Assembly (NCBI GenBank): GCA_019155205.2
Contig: JAHNZQ020000308.1
Coordinates: forward strand, 3,537,930-3,601,929
DNA from: Gracilaria vermiculophylla
Taxonomy: Eukaryota; Rhodophyta; Florideophyceae; Gracilariales; Gracilariaceae
Length of the DNA stretch: 64,000 nucleotides
Direction: 5' to 3'
Shown here: positions 44,975 through 55,328 of the stretch, in pieces
Numbering within the stretch: the stretch's first letter is position 1
How the letters are laid out: every line of letters starts with the position of its first letter
Notes under the pieces: generated by a model
Seen by the model: only the letters and a program-made list of their open reading frames with translations
Told to the model about the DNA's origin: nothing
Database searches by the model: none
Translations under genes and position numbers: made by a program

Positions 44975-45486
44975 AACCGATTTGAGAGCAGAGATATTAC
45001 GAATATGAAAGTGGAAACCAATAATCAAAGTGCAGCGACACTGGTAACGATGATGTGTAAAGTTGTCCTTCTCTTTCCTTCTCGTCAATGGAATGCACAA
45101 TTAGTCACAGTACCCTGAGCCCGGTCTTCTTCATGGGAACCAAGATGGTTTGCGATCCCCAGTGCTTTCTCGCGCGTCAGAAACCTGTGTCTGTGAGCAA
45201 GCCCTGTGCTGGCGCTTGATGGTATGGTGGACCATTGATAGAGACTTTGGGGGAAGATTTCGAAAGACCCTCGTTTCATCGCTCCATATCCACGGCTCTG
45301 TCACCAAGCAAATACCCGCGAGCAAAACCATATCTCATCCTGTCGAAGGGATCTAACTTGAACCATTACATCGCCTCGCCTAGCGAACTAAAGAAACAAA
45401 CGCCATCTACTCAGACTTTGATACAAGCAGCGTTGAATGTATTTGTGGCTTCATGAGAAACAATGTAGCAGATGTAAACTAAACAA
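44975..45486. other. Convergent 3' flanks
   Basis: About 500 bases between the HERP-like and pseudouridine-synthase stop codons. No gene is visible. Confidence 0.5.
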
Positions 45487-46584
45487 CTAGCAAGAGTCAT
45501 CGGCAAAACGTTCCTGCATGCCAAGCCTTCGCCATGTATCTCTCATGTGAGGGGGCAGCGGAGCATCAACAGTCACCAGGTCGGGGCTCCTGCCTCGGTG
45601 TCTTTGACGATTCGATGAATTAACTTGTGTTAGACGTGGAAATGTTATGCTTCTACTGCATAGTTGCAATGCTCCAACATCGACAGGATGCTGCGTTTCT
45701 CGCATACCGTCGAAGCCTCTATCGCCAACAATGGGAGTACCGAGCCCTTCCGCGCAGTGTATTGACAATTGGTTAATGCGGCCCGTGCGAGGTTCTAATT
45801 CAAGCCAAGAGTAATGGTTATCCACCATTTGCACCACACGATACCGTGTTACAGCCTTCTTACCTCCAATGTCTATGTCGATTACCCCTCTCTTGTGCTG
45901 AGGCACTCCGGCGACTAATCCCCAAAATATACGCGTCACCATTCGCGCTCTGAAGAAGTCAGATAGTAGCGCTGCGGCACTGACATCCCTGGCGACTAAT
46001 ATAACCCCACCAATCTCTGCTTGTAGTCGGTGAACCAGCCAGTAACGACCAGTACCCAGACCGCAGAGAAGCTGCTCGAGTGTTCGCGTTGTTTCATGAT
46101 GAGGTTCAGCAAGAACTGGCAAACCTGGCGGCTTATTGAGTGCAGCAACTCTGGCATCTCTGTAGAGCAACCATTGTTTTACGACCATTGCCTCAGCAAG
46201 TGATACATCGTCAGGAGGCGGACGTTTTTTCCTGCGGGACAACCCGAGCTTCACTTCACCTGGGAAGCTAATCAGATCATCTGTACGAACAGGAGTAGAA
46301 CGACGGCGTTCAATTCGACCATTAATTTCTACACGAGATTGGCGAATATGACGGTGAATAAGACCCGGTGGAAGACCTGGTGCGCTGCTCTTGATGAAAC
46401 GATCGAGTCGAGAACCGCTGTAGGCAGGAGAGACTTTAAAACGCGCTGGTTGTGTAGCACATGGCAACTCAAATGATCGATTATTGGGTGTATCTGGCGG
46501 AGGTTGTTTCGGTTTAGTGGAAAACGCGCGCCCAACCAGGAATCTCACCGCTTTATACGACCGAAAACGAGTAATCACGGTCAT
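45487..46584 (-). CDS. RluA-type pseudouridine synthase homologue lacking the catalytic Asp
   Basis: 365 residues. The start (MTVITRFRSYKAVRFLVGRAFS) resembles a mitochondrial presequence. An S4-like domain follows (SRLDRFIKSS, IHRHIRQSRVEINGR), then the synthase core: ALNKPPGLPV, the motif-II block LVHRLQAEIGGVILVA, the RIFWGLVAGVP strand, and GRINQLSIHCAEGLGTPIVGD. In active enzymes motif II reads HRLDxxTSG; here the nucleophile Asp is Gln188 (codon CAA, read directly) and TSG is IGG. The fold is kept without the catalytic residue, so the protein may bind RNA as a structural factor, for example on mitochondrial rRNA. A sequencing error is unlikely because neighbouring residues are also changed. 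Confidence 0.85.
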   Translation of the reverse strand: MTVITRFRSYKAVRFLVGRAFSTKPKQPPPDTPNNRSFELPCATQPARFKVSPAYSGSRLDRFIKSSAPGLPPGLIHRHIRQSRVEINGRIERRRSTPVRTDDLISFPGEVKLGLSRRKKRPPPDDVSLAEAMVVKQWLLYRDARVAALNKPPGLPVLAEPHHETTRTLEQLLCGLGTGRYWLVHRLQAEIGGVILVARDVSAAALLSDFFRARMVTRIFWGLVAGVPQHKRGVIDIDIGGKKAVTRYRVVQMVDNHYSWLELEPRTGRINQLSIHCAEGLGTPIVGDRGFDGMRETQHPVDVGALQLCSRSITFPRLTQVNSSNRQRHRGRSPDLVTVDAPLPPHMRDTWRRLGMQERFADDSC

Positions 46585-47103
46585 CTGACTGAAGCTTTGC
46601 AGAGGAAAGGTCAGGTCTCACGTATTCAAAAGACCAATGTGTTCTTCCACATGAGTCTTGCGCAGATATACGGAACATATCACCACGCGCCACGCTTTAC
46701 CTGCAAAGTAGATCCTGGGCTTGTACAAAATGAAGAATGCAATACAGCAGGTGAAGCAAAGGGGTCCATGCGGTCTCTCGAAATGTACGGCAAACTTTCA
46801 GCAGCTTGAGAGTAAATCATGCGTGTTTTTGAAAAATCACATTTTCTGGGCTGCACTTCTATGATTCGCTTGCCGGGAAAATTATTCTCGTACGCCGGCG
46901 GCGGGTGACTATCAAAAGCGTTCATGATATCTATGATGAAGTCTATACTTTAAATTGAGCAACTGGGTTTTGTCGCAACAGTGCAAACTGAGTAAGGCTT
47001 TGCAATTCAAATTGTGTTGGAGAGTTGATCATAGGCCCAAGGGCTTTAACTCGGGACAACACAGGACCTTAGCAAGTTGATCCCTCTAACTTAATGTTCA
47101 GAC
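46585..47103. promoter_or_regulatory. Divergent promoter region of the RluA-like and RRP5 genes
   Basis: A 519-bp gap between two divergent genes of RNA metabolism. No gene is visible, and no specific motif can be named. Confidence 0.45.
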
Positions 47104-50100
47104 ATGGTAGGGAGCCGTCAAACGGATATCGAGGGTGATTTGTTTCCGAGGGGTGCCGCTCCGGGCTCGACTCCGCTAATTCGAAAACGTAACGGAGAGG
47201 TTCTATTTGGGCCACAGCAAAAGAGACCAAAGCAGAAAGAGAAAAAGAATGAAACTATAATTGAGGAAACCGTAAAACTCCATGGAACTGGTCTCGGGTT
47301 TTCTCGCCTTTCGGCTGGAATGACTGTTCTAGTTCTCGTAACTAAGGCGGACGTTGATGGGGTAGAATTCACTATTCCTGGCGGTATACGGGGTGCTGCA
47401 GATTCAGATGAAGTTTTAATGCAAAACCGCCCGAGAGATAAACGAGCCGGACTGAATCCCATCCAAAACGACAGTGATTCGGACAGCAGTGATACTGATA
47501 TTGACGATTTAGAGGACTTACCAATCCCTTTGTACGAAGCGCTGACGGTAGGGAGCATAACTCGAGCTGTTGTGGTAGATATCGACGCAAACTACCGTGG
47601 AAGAAAAGCTGCTCGTCTCTCATTGCGACCAGAGCTCATAAATGCCGGACTGAACCCTAAGCTTCTTTTGCGAAAAGGGTTTCCGAGCTATGGCGTCATT
47701 AAGTCTGTCGAGGACCACGGATACGTTGTCTCCTTTGGAAACCATATTTCTCACACGGGCTTTCTCTCTTTCGAGAAGTGTCACATCTCGCGGGATAAGC
47801 ATCTTTTACGACCAGGAACTCCTGTGGAAGCTATCACTCTTAAGGAAGTCACTGTTCCCGAGAAAAGAAGTAAACGCTTCTCAGCTGTAGTGAAGTTGAC
47901 GTCTGTTCGTAAGGAAGTATTGAACGCAATACTTAATTCAGGTGAAGCAGTTACTTACCGAGATCTTTGCGCTGGGATGCTTGTTAAGGCAAAGGTTATA
48001 CAAGCGGGAGAAGCTGGGTTGGTGCTCACTGCATTTGGAGTATTTCATGTTGAGGTCGATGCTAGTCATGTCCCTCGAAACAAGACTGGAGAAATGGACA
48101 TAGAGATCGGAAAACAAGTTTTCACGCGCCTCATATTTGTTGACCCAGCTTTGAAGCGAATTGGTGGCACTCTTCTTGATTCAATGGTAAAGAGTATGGT
48201 TCCGCGGCGAATCCCATCTGAACTGAAAACTGGAACACTTATGAACTCTCTTATAGTTGACCGTGTGAAGCCTGGTTTTGGTATTCTTCTTCGACAGGAT
48301 TTGGATGAGACAGATGATGATAAGGAAATTGAGGCCTCTGAAGAACACGTAGAGGCGAACATGTCAGATGCCGATGATGAAGCATCATCTTTTTCTTTGA
48401 AGAGTCGTATGCAACATTTGCCAATATTTGCTCACATGAGTCGGATAACAGACTCGAAAGGATTGAAACTCGAGTCAAAATTTTACAAGGGCATGAGGAT
48501 TGACACTGCCGCGCGTGTCATATCGTTCTCACGTTTTGATGGAGTGATTAATGTAGATCTGCGTCCCAGCGTTTTGTCGCGAAAGGCGCTTAACATCGAT
48601 GAAATTGAACCCGGAACGGTTTATAACTGCCGAGTGTTATCGCACACCACCTTAGGTTCGATTGCTGTCGCAGTAGATGGTGATCCGTATTTGCCGGGGA
48701 TAATCCCTCATTTGCATGTATCCGACGTACCCATTCCTTCAACAAGGCTTTCAAAACACACACACCTGGGAGTAGGGGCCCTTCTGAAATGCAGAGTATT
48801 ACGCGTCAAAGTTGAACGAAGTAAGATATATCTGACAGCCAGGAAGTCTCTTGTATCCCCTGCGTATCCAGTGCTCACTTCATACGAACAAGCCAAAACA
48901 GCTCTTTCGAATTTCAAAGTGAGTGGAATTGCAGAGGGCAGCTCAAAGTCTAATCTTGTGTTCAGTGGAACTTCGAGAATGGTAACATCAAAAGGGGGAT
49001 TAATGGTTGAGTTTTGTAACGGGGTAGTTGGGCTCGTGCGCTCTGATGCGTTATCGCTGGATACCAAAAAGCATAAGACCCCCTCCGAAATTGAAAAGGT
49101 TTATCCCATTGGTGAGACAGTTCATGTACGGGTTGTTAACGCAGATCCTGTTAATAGAAGAATGTTTCTTTCCATGAGCTTGCTAGACGACCCATCCCCA
49201 CAGGAACGAAAACTGTTGGTTGGGGAGCGTGTACAAGGAACAATCATAGGTGTTGATGAAGAAAGCAAATCCTTTCTTTTGTCTGTGTCAGTCGGTCCGT
49301 CTGAGGATGGCGAGAAGAAGGCATCTGAGAGGCGTATGAAGTCAAATGAAAATACATGTTACTTACCATACGAGCACCTGTCAGATATACATGGTGTTTC
49401 AGAGAGGCTAGCCTCTGAGATTAGAAAAATCCTGTCATCTGATCCCCAAAATACTTCAGGTCGACTCAGAGTGAATGATGTGATCGTGGTATCTACTCAG
49501 ATGGGTGTTCTTACAGTCTCCATGAAGCCAAGTTTGAGAAAAGCCTTGGAACTAGGAAACTTACCTAGTTCGTTCGACGAGATCAGAAAGTACTTTGAAG
49601 CAGACAAAAGTCGCTCAAGAACTGTCCTTCGAGGTTACATCAAAGCTCTACTGCCCAGTGGAGTCATTGTGGGATTCTTGGGCGATGTCGTTGGTTTTGT
49701 TCGAAAATCCCGCATTGCAGATCAGTTTGTCAGTGATCCGGTAAGATTACTGAAAATGCATCAATCGTGCTCTGTTGTTATTGAGAGTGTAGACGTCGCG
49801 AAGAAGCGATTCACGTTGTCCATGCGATGGTCCGATGTCGGAAGCAGCGGTCACGAAGACGATTGCATCGAACTGTTCCCATGTCTCGAACAGTGGCGAT
49901 CAATTCTTGTGGGGAAAACTCTAGATCCTAAGTTCAAAATAGGGTCACTAATCGAGGCTGCCCCAAGTAGCGTTAGGCCATTTGGAACACTTTACAATTT
50001 GAAGGTTGATGGATCCACTGCCGTTGGGGTCGTCTTCAGCGCCAATCAAGCAAACCGAGATGTTATTATGCACGACGACACCGAAACTGTGAATGACATT

Positions 50101-53100
50101 GAGATGGAAGATGTCGAACCAAGTGAGGAACGTCAAAAAGGAAAAGAAACCTTAAGAATATTAGACGTTGACCCGTTTTCCGGAGTTGTTGACTTGTCTG
50201 TGGACAAGGAAGTTGTCTCAGGGGCCGGCAAGAGGTTCTTATTAGGTTCAGGCAAGGAAGTGCGAGCAAGGGTTGTGCTTGTGAAGAATGCATACATCAT
50301 TTTAACCGTCGAAGTTTCAAAAAAGAAGTCTGTTATTGCTTTTGCTCTAGGCCCACCAATGCATGACGCTCTCCAGCTTCGGCCTGGTACCTCATTGAAG
50401 TGCAAGGTTATTGGAAATAACCGAAAGGGCAATGAACGAAACCTGATTTCAATTGATTGGGCATCAGTTACACGACGAAAAACAGAATACAAGGACCGGC
50501 AAACACCCGGAACTGAAGTCACAAGTATTTCGATATTGAAATCAACGGCGGCACAGGAAGAATCTGGGGTGATTGGGATGCAAGTTTCAGGAAAGGTTAC
50601 GAAGTCGTTTCCATTTCATGTTTTCGTTGGTATCGGACCCGGTGTCGTTGGTCATTTACACATCACAAAGACCTGCACGCTTTCAGGAGAAGAACTGAAA
50701 GCAATCCAGTTAGGGCCCTTGCCAAAACGGTATGCATCGAAGTATCGCTTACCTGAGGTAGGATCAATCGTTCGACCAGCATATGTTTGTGGTGTTCGGA
50801 GACACGAAGATACACAGAACAAGGTTCCTATGATTCTAGACCTTGCCTTGCATAAGGCCTCATCACAATGGAAGATGAAAGAAGGTGCGAAAGTTCTCGG
50901 TTTTGTGCAGCAAGTTTCGAGCAGGCTTCAGACCGGCAACAAGGACAAAGGCAATAAACATACTACCGTTATTGCTGTCGGATCTGATTGCTTCATTTCG
51001 TGTTCTGATGTCGACTGCTTATTCGAGGACCAATCCATAAGCATTAAACCAGGTACCCCTGTTGTTTGCGCGATCACTTATACTGGAGAAGATTCTAAGC
51101 AATTGAAGGGAACCATTTCTGAGAATGGGGCAGATTTGGAAAAGCCATTCTTTGGCATTGTGCGGGATATCATTCCGGGACACGGAGTCAAAGTTCGTGT
51201 TCCTTGGAATGCTAGACGACAGAAAGAAAAATCGACGACTTGGGGAATGGTCGATATATGTGATGTTTCTACTGATTTCGACGATGTCGCTAAAAAAATG
51301 CAGAACTTTAAAGAGGGTGATATTGTGCGAGTGCAACGAGTAATTGAGAAAGATGGAGGCAATGAGCAGGGTAAGCCCACAATTTGCCTGACCATGCGTC
51401 TCTCGCATCATGTTCAGGAAGCGTGTCGCGATGACCTAATATCGGCAGCAAATGTGGCAGAGCTGCAGAAGGGGAAAGAACTTCGAGGCTTTGTGAGAGC
51501 AGTGGATAAAAAAGGTTGTTTCGTGAGTATTGGAAGAGGGGTATCGGCACACGTAAAACTCTGTGATTTGAGTGACGAGTTCGTTACGGATCCGAAAGCC
51601 ATGTTTCCGGTGGGCAAGCTAGTTCGAGGCAAGCTATCTAGCAAGCCTGAGGATTCTTCCAAGTTGTCGATGGTATTACGAAAAAGGCCACGCCGGAAGC
51701 TAACTGAGCATCCTCACAAAGAACTGACAGAAGGCACAAAAGTTAGCGGTACGGTGCAGAAGATTGAGTCGTACGGAGCTCTAGTCAATATTGGAAACGG
51801 AACGGTGGCTTTGTTACACAAGAGTGAGGTCGACCAAGATCGCTTTGTTAGCAACACCTTCAACGAATGGGAAGTTGGGCAGGGGTTAACCGCTATAGTG
51901 ATCAAAGTTCGGAACGGCAAAATCAACATTGGGACAAAACGATGTTACTTCGAAGCTTCTGGAATGAACGAGGATGAAACTTCTGCAGTGCTGGAGAAAA
52001 ATCAGAACGCAAAGAGTCGCATGAAGAATGGAAGGAAAGAGGCCCAAGGCATTGAAATTGATGAACACGATGGAATGGAAGTTCAGACGGAACAGGAGAA
52101 AACATCGAATACGCGTGGAGGTGAGAAAGAGATGGATGATTCTGGCTCTAGTACGGAAGGAGGAAAAGATGGCGCACAAGAAATACCCGATGATTCTTTT
52201 TCCGAAGGGACTGCAAACGTACTTTTTGACCAGGGTGTCGCGCCTTCCGCGCCACCCCTAAAGGTCTCCCGCGGCTTTAACTTTGATGAAGATTGTGCTT
52301 CAGACACGAAATCAATGGTGGATGACCAAGAAGAGGACAAGAGCGAACCAAAGGCGAAGTCTAGTGATGCAGTCGTCAAGAGTGCGAAAAAAAGTACTTG
52401 GGAAAAGCGCGAGCGTAAGAGGGAAAAAGAAGCGCTGGAAAGAGAGATTCGGGCTCGTGAGGAAGCGATCGCCAATAACCCGGATGCTCCAGAGACTGTT
52501 GAAGATTATGAACGACTGTTATTGGGAGATCCCGACAACTCTGTACTTTGGATACGATATATGGCATTTTGCTTGGGATTATCACAGATTAATAAAGCGC
52601 GTAGTGTGGCCGAGAGGGCGCTTGAATCGATAAGCCTGGACTCTGAGGCGGAAAGGGTGAATCTTTGGTGTGCGTACGTGAACTTGGAAGCGCAGTTTGG
52701 AATGATGAACTCTAAAGATGCAGAGCTGAACGACAGCATGGGCGTCAAGAGAGATGCTGCAGTACTTCGTGTGTTCGAAAGGGCTTGCAAAAGAATAACC
52801 GATGTTAAGGACTTTCATTTACGGGTGTATTCTGCGCTTAAAGGGACCAACGCTGGGCTTTCGGAGGAAATATTGCGGAGAGCAACTCGAACGTTCAAAG
52901 CATGCGAAGATGTTTGGATAGCCAAAGGTCAAAGTGAGTTCAGAGATGGGGACACCGACGCGGCTCGGCAAACGCTGGAACGAGCGTTGGTGGCTTTGGA
53001 TAAGCGGAAGCATATCGCAATCATATCAAAGTTTGCTCAATTCGAATACAAGTACGGGTCGCCGGAGCGAGGCCGCACGGTATTTGAATCGCTCGTGGGC

Positions 53101-53376
53101 AGTTTTCCGAAACGGCTTGATTTGTGGAACGTTTATCTGGATATGGAAGAACGAAGATGTTCGAAGGCAGAAGGCGATGTGCAGAGCACAATCGCTGAAC
53201 AGGTTCGGAACATTTATCAACGCTTGGTACGGCTTGAACTGAGCTCGAAGAAGATGAAATTTGGGTTTAAGAAATGGCTTACTTTTGAAAAGAGCTTTGG
53301 CAGCAAAGAGAACCAATCTGAGGTCAAGAAGCAGGCCAAGGAGTACGTTGAGAAGAGCATGTCAAGCACGAACTAA
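47104..53376 (+). CDS. RRP5: rRNA biogenesis protein RRP5 homologue
   Basis: A single uninterrupted frame of 2090 residues. Residues ~75-1610 are a long array of S1 RNA-binding repeats, recognisable by repeated G-x-V-x(n)-G-hhV and hGhh patterns (GFPSYGVIKSVEDHGYVVSF; GTVQKIESYGALVNIGNGTV). Acidic or charged linkers lie at ~117-130 and ~1640-1790. The C-terminus (~1797-2085) is HAT/TPR repeats beginning TVEDYERLLLGDPDNSVLWI and KARSVAERALESI, the diagnostic RRP5/PDCD11 signature. RRP5 acts in the nucleolus in early pre-rRNA processing for both 18S and 5.8S rRNA; S1 repeats contact RNA and the HAT region serves small-subunit assembly. Length and order are normal for the family. Confidence 0.96.
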   Translation: MVGSRQTDIEGDLFPRGAAPGSTPLIRKRNGEVLFGPQQKRPKQKEKKNETIIEETVKLHGTGLGFSRLSAGMTVLVLVTKADVDGVEFTIPGGIRGAADSDEVLMQNRPRDKRAGLNPIQNDSDSDSSDTDIDDLEDLPIPLYEALTVGSITRAVVVDIDANYRGRKAARLSLRPELINAGLNPKLLLRKGFPSYGVIKSVEDHGYVVSFGNHISHTGFLSFEKCHISRDKHLLRPGTPVEAITLKEVTVPEKRSKRFSAVVKLTSVRKEVLNAILNSGEAVTYRDLCAGMLVKAKVIQAGEAGLVLTAFGVFHVEVDASHVPRNKTGEMDIEIGKQVFTRLIFVDPALKRIGGTLLDSMVKSMVPRRIPSELKTGTLMNSLIVDRVKPGFGILLRQDLDETDDDKEIEASEEHVEANMSDADDEASSFSLKSRMQHLPIFAHMSRITDSKGLKLESKFYKGMRIDTAARVISFSRFDGVINVDLRPSVLSRKALNIDEIEPGTVYNCRVLSHTTLGSIAVAVDGDPYLPGIIPHLHVSDVPIPSTRLSKHTHLGVGALLKCRVLRVKVERSKIYLTARKSLVSPAYPVLTSYEQAKTALSNFKVSGIAEGSSKSNLVFSGTSRMVTSKGGLMVEFCNGVVGLVRSDALSLDTKKHKTPSEIEKVYPIGETVHVRVVNADPVNRRMFLSMSLLDDPSPQERKLLVGERVQGTIIGVDEESKSFLLSVSVGPSEDGEKKASERRMKSNENTCYLPYEHLSDIHGVSERLASEIRKILSSDPQNTSGRLRVNDVIVVSTQMGVLTVSMKPSLRKALELGNLPSSFDEIRKYFEADKSRSRTVLRGYIKALLPSGVIVGFLGDVVGFVRKSRIADQFVSDPVRLLKMHQSCSVVIESVDVAKKRFTLSMRWSDVGSSGHEDDCIELFPCLEQWRSILVGKTLDPKFKIGSLIEAAPSSVRPFGTLYNLKVDGSTAVGVVFSANQANRDVIMHDDTETVNDIEMEDVEPSEERQKGKETLRILDVDPFSGVVDLSVDKEVVSGAGKRFLLGSGKEVRARVVLVKNAYIILTVEVSKKKSVIAFALGPPMHDALQLRPGTSLKCKVIGNNRKGNERNLISIDWASVTRRKTEYKDRQTPGTEVTSISILKSTAAQEESGVIGMQVSGKVTKSFPFHVFVGIGPGVVGHLHITKTCTLSGEELKAIQLGPLPKRYASKYRLPEVGSIVRPAYVCGVRRHEDTQNKVPMILDLALHKASSQWKMKEGAKVLGFVQQVSSRLQTGNKDKGNKHTTVIAVGSDCFISCSDVDCLFEDQSISIKPGTPVVCAITYTGEDSKQLKGTISENGADLEKPFFGIVRDIIPGHGVKVRVPWNARRQKEKSTTWGMVDICDVSTDFDDVAKKMQNFKEGDIVRVQRVIEKDGGNEQGKPTICLTMRLSHHVQEACRDDLISAANVAELQKGKELRGFVRAVDKKGCFVSIGRGVSAHVKLCDLSDEFVTDPKAMFPVGKLVRGKLSSKPEDSSKLSMVLRKRPRRKLTEHPHKELTEGTKVSGTVQKIESYGALVNIGNGTVALLHKSEVDQDRFVSNTFNEWEVGQGLTAIVIKVRNGKINIGTKRCYFEASGMNEDETSAVLEKNQNAKSRMKNGRKEAQGIEIDEHDGMEVQTEQEKTSNTRGGEKEMDDSGSSTEGGKDGAQEIPDDSFSEGTANVLFDQGVAPSAPPLKVSRGFNFDEDCASDTKSMVDDQEEDKSEPKAKSSDAVVKSAKKSTWEKRERKREKEALEREIRAREEAIANNPDAPETVEDYERLLLGDPDNSVLWIRYMAFCLGLSQINKARSVAERALESISLDSEAERVNLWCAYVNLEAQFGMMNSKDAELNDSMGVKRDAAVLRVFERACKRITDVKDFHLRVYSALKGTNAGLSEEILRRATRTFKACEDVWIAKGQSEFRDGDTDAARQTLERALVALDKRKHIAIISKFAQFEYKYGSPERGRTVFESLVGSFPKRLDLWNVYLDMEERRCSKAEGDVQSTIAEQVRNIYQRLVRLELSSKKMKFGFKKWLTFEKSFGSKENQSEVKKQAKEYVEKSMSSTN

Positions 53377-53615
53377 ATTCGGTTTAATGTTGTGACCGAA
53401 GCGGGTGGCAGGTGGTTTCGCACATGGTCCCCTGCGATATGCGAGATTTGGCTTGCCGTAAATTGCCATGCACCGTTTGCACGCATTGAGCTCAAATTGA
53501 TTACTAGAATATAGGCTTTGGCGCACGGCGCCTGCTGGGTGTGCTCAATAAAGTTATTGAAGCGCTGAACACAAGTTGACCGCGCGCTGGTTCAGTCTTG
53601 CTGTCTGCTTTGAAT
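53377..53615. other. Convergent 3' flanks of RRP5 and WDR82
   Basis: 239 bases between two convergent stop codons, with no gene visible. An AATAAA (53547-53552, plus strand) is a possible polyadenylation signal for RRP5. Confidence 0.4.
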
Positions 53616-54608
53616 TTAGTAATCGTTTGCATAATAGTGTTCAGAGGGGAGCCAGAATGCAACGTTCTGGCATGCCGTGATGAGCAGCGCGTAGACCGGG
53701 TTCCATATTGTGCACGCACTCGCCGTGGCGTGGATACTCGGTACATTGAGCAGTACATCGGCTTGCAAATCCCAAACATAGACAGAGCCGTCGTCGGAGC
53801 CACTGGAAATGAAGGCTGAGTTGGGGCTAAAAGACGCTTCCAGCGGAACACCTCTGGCATTGCTGTGGCCGGTGAGTGTGCGATAGACGGCGCCTTTGTA
53901 CGCATCATAGATGGAAACCTTCGCTTCACTGTCTGTGTCGACGAGTAAAAAGTACTCGCCATCAGAAGAAAACTTGAGACATGTGGGAAGCGAATCGGAA
54001 GGGTTGTTGAGCGGGAATTCGAGAAACGGCCCGTCTTTGTAATTTCGAGCATCGTACAGTTTGACCAGAGTCTTTGAATTTGCAGCCCTGTACGCCACGC
54101 CGAAAATGAGCCCTTTTGGGTCGTAAGCAACAACAGGAGTGCCGTCGGTCTTGACCCTCCCAAGGGCATTGGCGGAACGGCAGTCCCACAGCATGACACA
54201 GGAATCTTCGGAACACGTGATGAAATCCGGACTGGCTGGAGAGGCGGCAATGGACACGACCTGCGAGGCGTGGCCGTCGTAGTATCGAACGTATCGATGA
54301 GACTCGATGTCAAGGGCTCTGATCTTGTTGTCTTCGGCCGTTGATGCGGTGACAACGGTCGGTGGGTTTGTATCCTGCACAAATCGGACCACACCGGCGC
54401 CGTACTTGCGAACGGGAATTTTGGCCGAAACGGACCCCTCGAGGGTGTCGTACACGACGATGTTGTTGTCAGCGCTTGATGAAACCGTGATGAGTCCATT
54501 CTGGGAGGTATCAAGGCACGTGACTGGTCGGTGGTGCTCACGGTGAACGCGGGCAACCTGAAAGGATTTGACCATTTGGTCGGTCAACTCCTCGCGGGCA
54601 GACTCCAT
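53616..54608 (-). CDS. WDR82: WDR82/Swd2 WD-repeat protein
   Basis: 330 residues, the normal size for this seven-bladed WD protein. Diagnostic stretches are VHREHHRPVTCLDTSQNG near the start, RYVRYYDGHASQVVSIAASP, SCVMLWDCRSANALG, AYDPKGLIFGVAYR, LVKLYDARNYKDGPFLEF and ISSGSDDGSVYVWDL. WDR82/Swd2 is shared by the Set1/COMPASS histone H3K4 methyltransferase and the 3'-end cleavage/PP1 phosphatase complexes, linking transcription and termination in the nucleus. It converges with RRP5. Overlapping frames in other phases are shadows. Confidence 0.93.
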   Translation of the reverse strand: MESAREELTDQMVKSFQVARVHREHHRPVTCLDTSQNGLITVSSSADNNIVVYDTLEGSVSAKIPVRKYGAGVVRFVQDTNPPTVVTASTAEDNKIRALDIESHRYVRYYDGHASQVVSIAASPASPDFITCSEDSCVMLWDCRSANALGRVKTDGTPVVAYDPKGLIFGVAYRAANSKTLVKLYDARNYKDGPFLEFPLNNPSDSLPTCLKFSSDGEYFLLVDTDSEAKVSIYDAYKGAVYRTLTGHSNARGVPLEASFSPNSAFISSGSDDGSVYVWDLQADVLLNVPSIHATASACTIWNPVYALLITACQNVAFWLPSEHYYANDY

Positions 54609-55328
54609 TTTTCAAGTGGCGATGAAGGCGAGGGTGACGGCGCGGCCGCCCCCCCCCCCCTCCGGGCACTCGGCAGGCTCTATGAACGATGGCCTGCGCC
54701 GCGGGTGAGGAACGCTGTCATGCTCCCCTCAAGCCCCAGACACGGCTGTTTCACACGGAATTGGGTGCGCGCGCGCGCTTGCTTGTGCGCATGTGGCTCA
54801 ACTGTCGCACGTGAGGGCGCTGCGAACGCGCCAATTTGCAGCGGTCAAAAGGCGCGCGGCCGGTGCGCGCGGCCGGCGCGCGGAAAACGAGCCAAAACAG
54901 CCGCGCCAAATAAAAGGGGCCGCGTGCGGCGTGGCACGAACGCGTGCGACTGCGCGGCGGCTGCACGCGCGCAGGGCACATCCGGCGCCAGGCGGTGCGT
55001 TTCTCTCGGGCTTGGTCGGGTAGTGGTAGCGGGGGCACGACGGATTGTTGCGCAGCTGGGCTGTGATGCGGCACGGATCGAGTCGTTGCGGGCGCGCAAT
55101 GACAGAGAGTGAGAAAAGTGGGCAAAGACTGTCGACGCCGCTCGGCCATGAGCTAGCTGCTCACAGTTTGCAACGCAAGCGCGGCAGAAGGCGGGGGTTT
55201 AGACGGTCATCAACTTGATGATGATGATCATGGACAACCAAGTGCTGATTGTCATGCACAAGGAACGAAGCAGAGCAAGTGCGATGAACCACACACAAGT
55301 GAAAACTTCCCAAGTAGAAAAAAGAAAA
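54609..55328. other. GC-rich region between WDR82 and the FCP1-like gene
   Basis: Upstream of WDR82, with a C-homopolymer at ~54649 and GCGC-rich sequence to ~55100. It gives long chance frames on both strands. No gene is supported. Confidence 0.5.

Noticed and set aside
53504..54556. 350-residue minus-strand ORF
   Set aside because: Wrong-phase shadow of WDR82; the in-phase frame has clear WD repeats.
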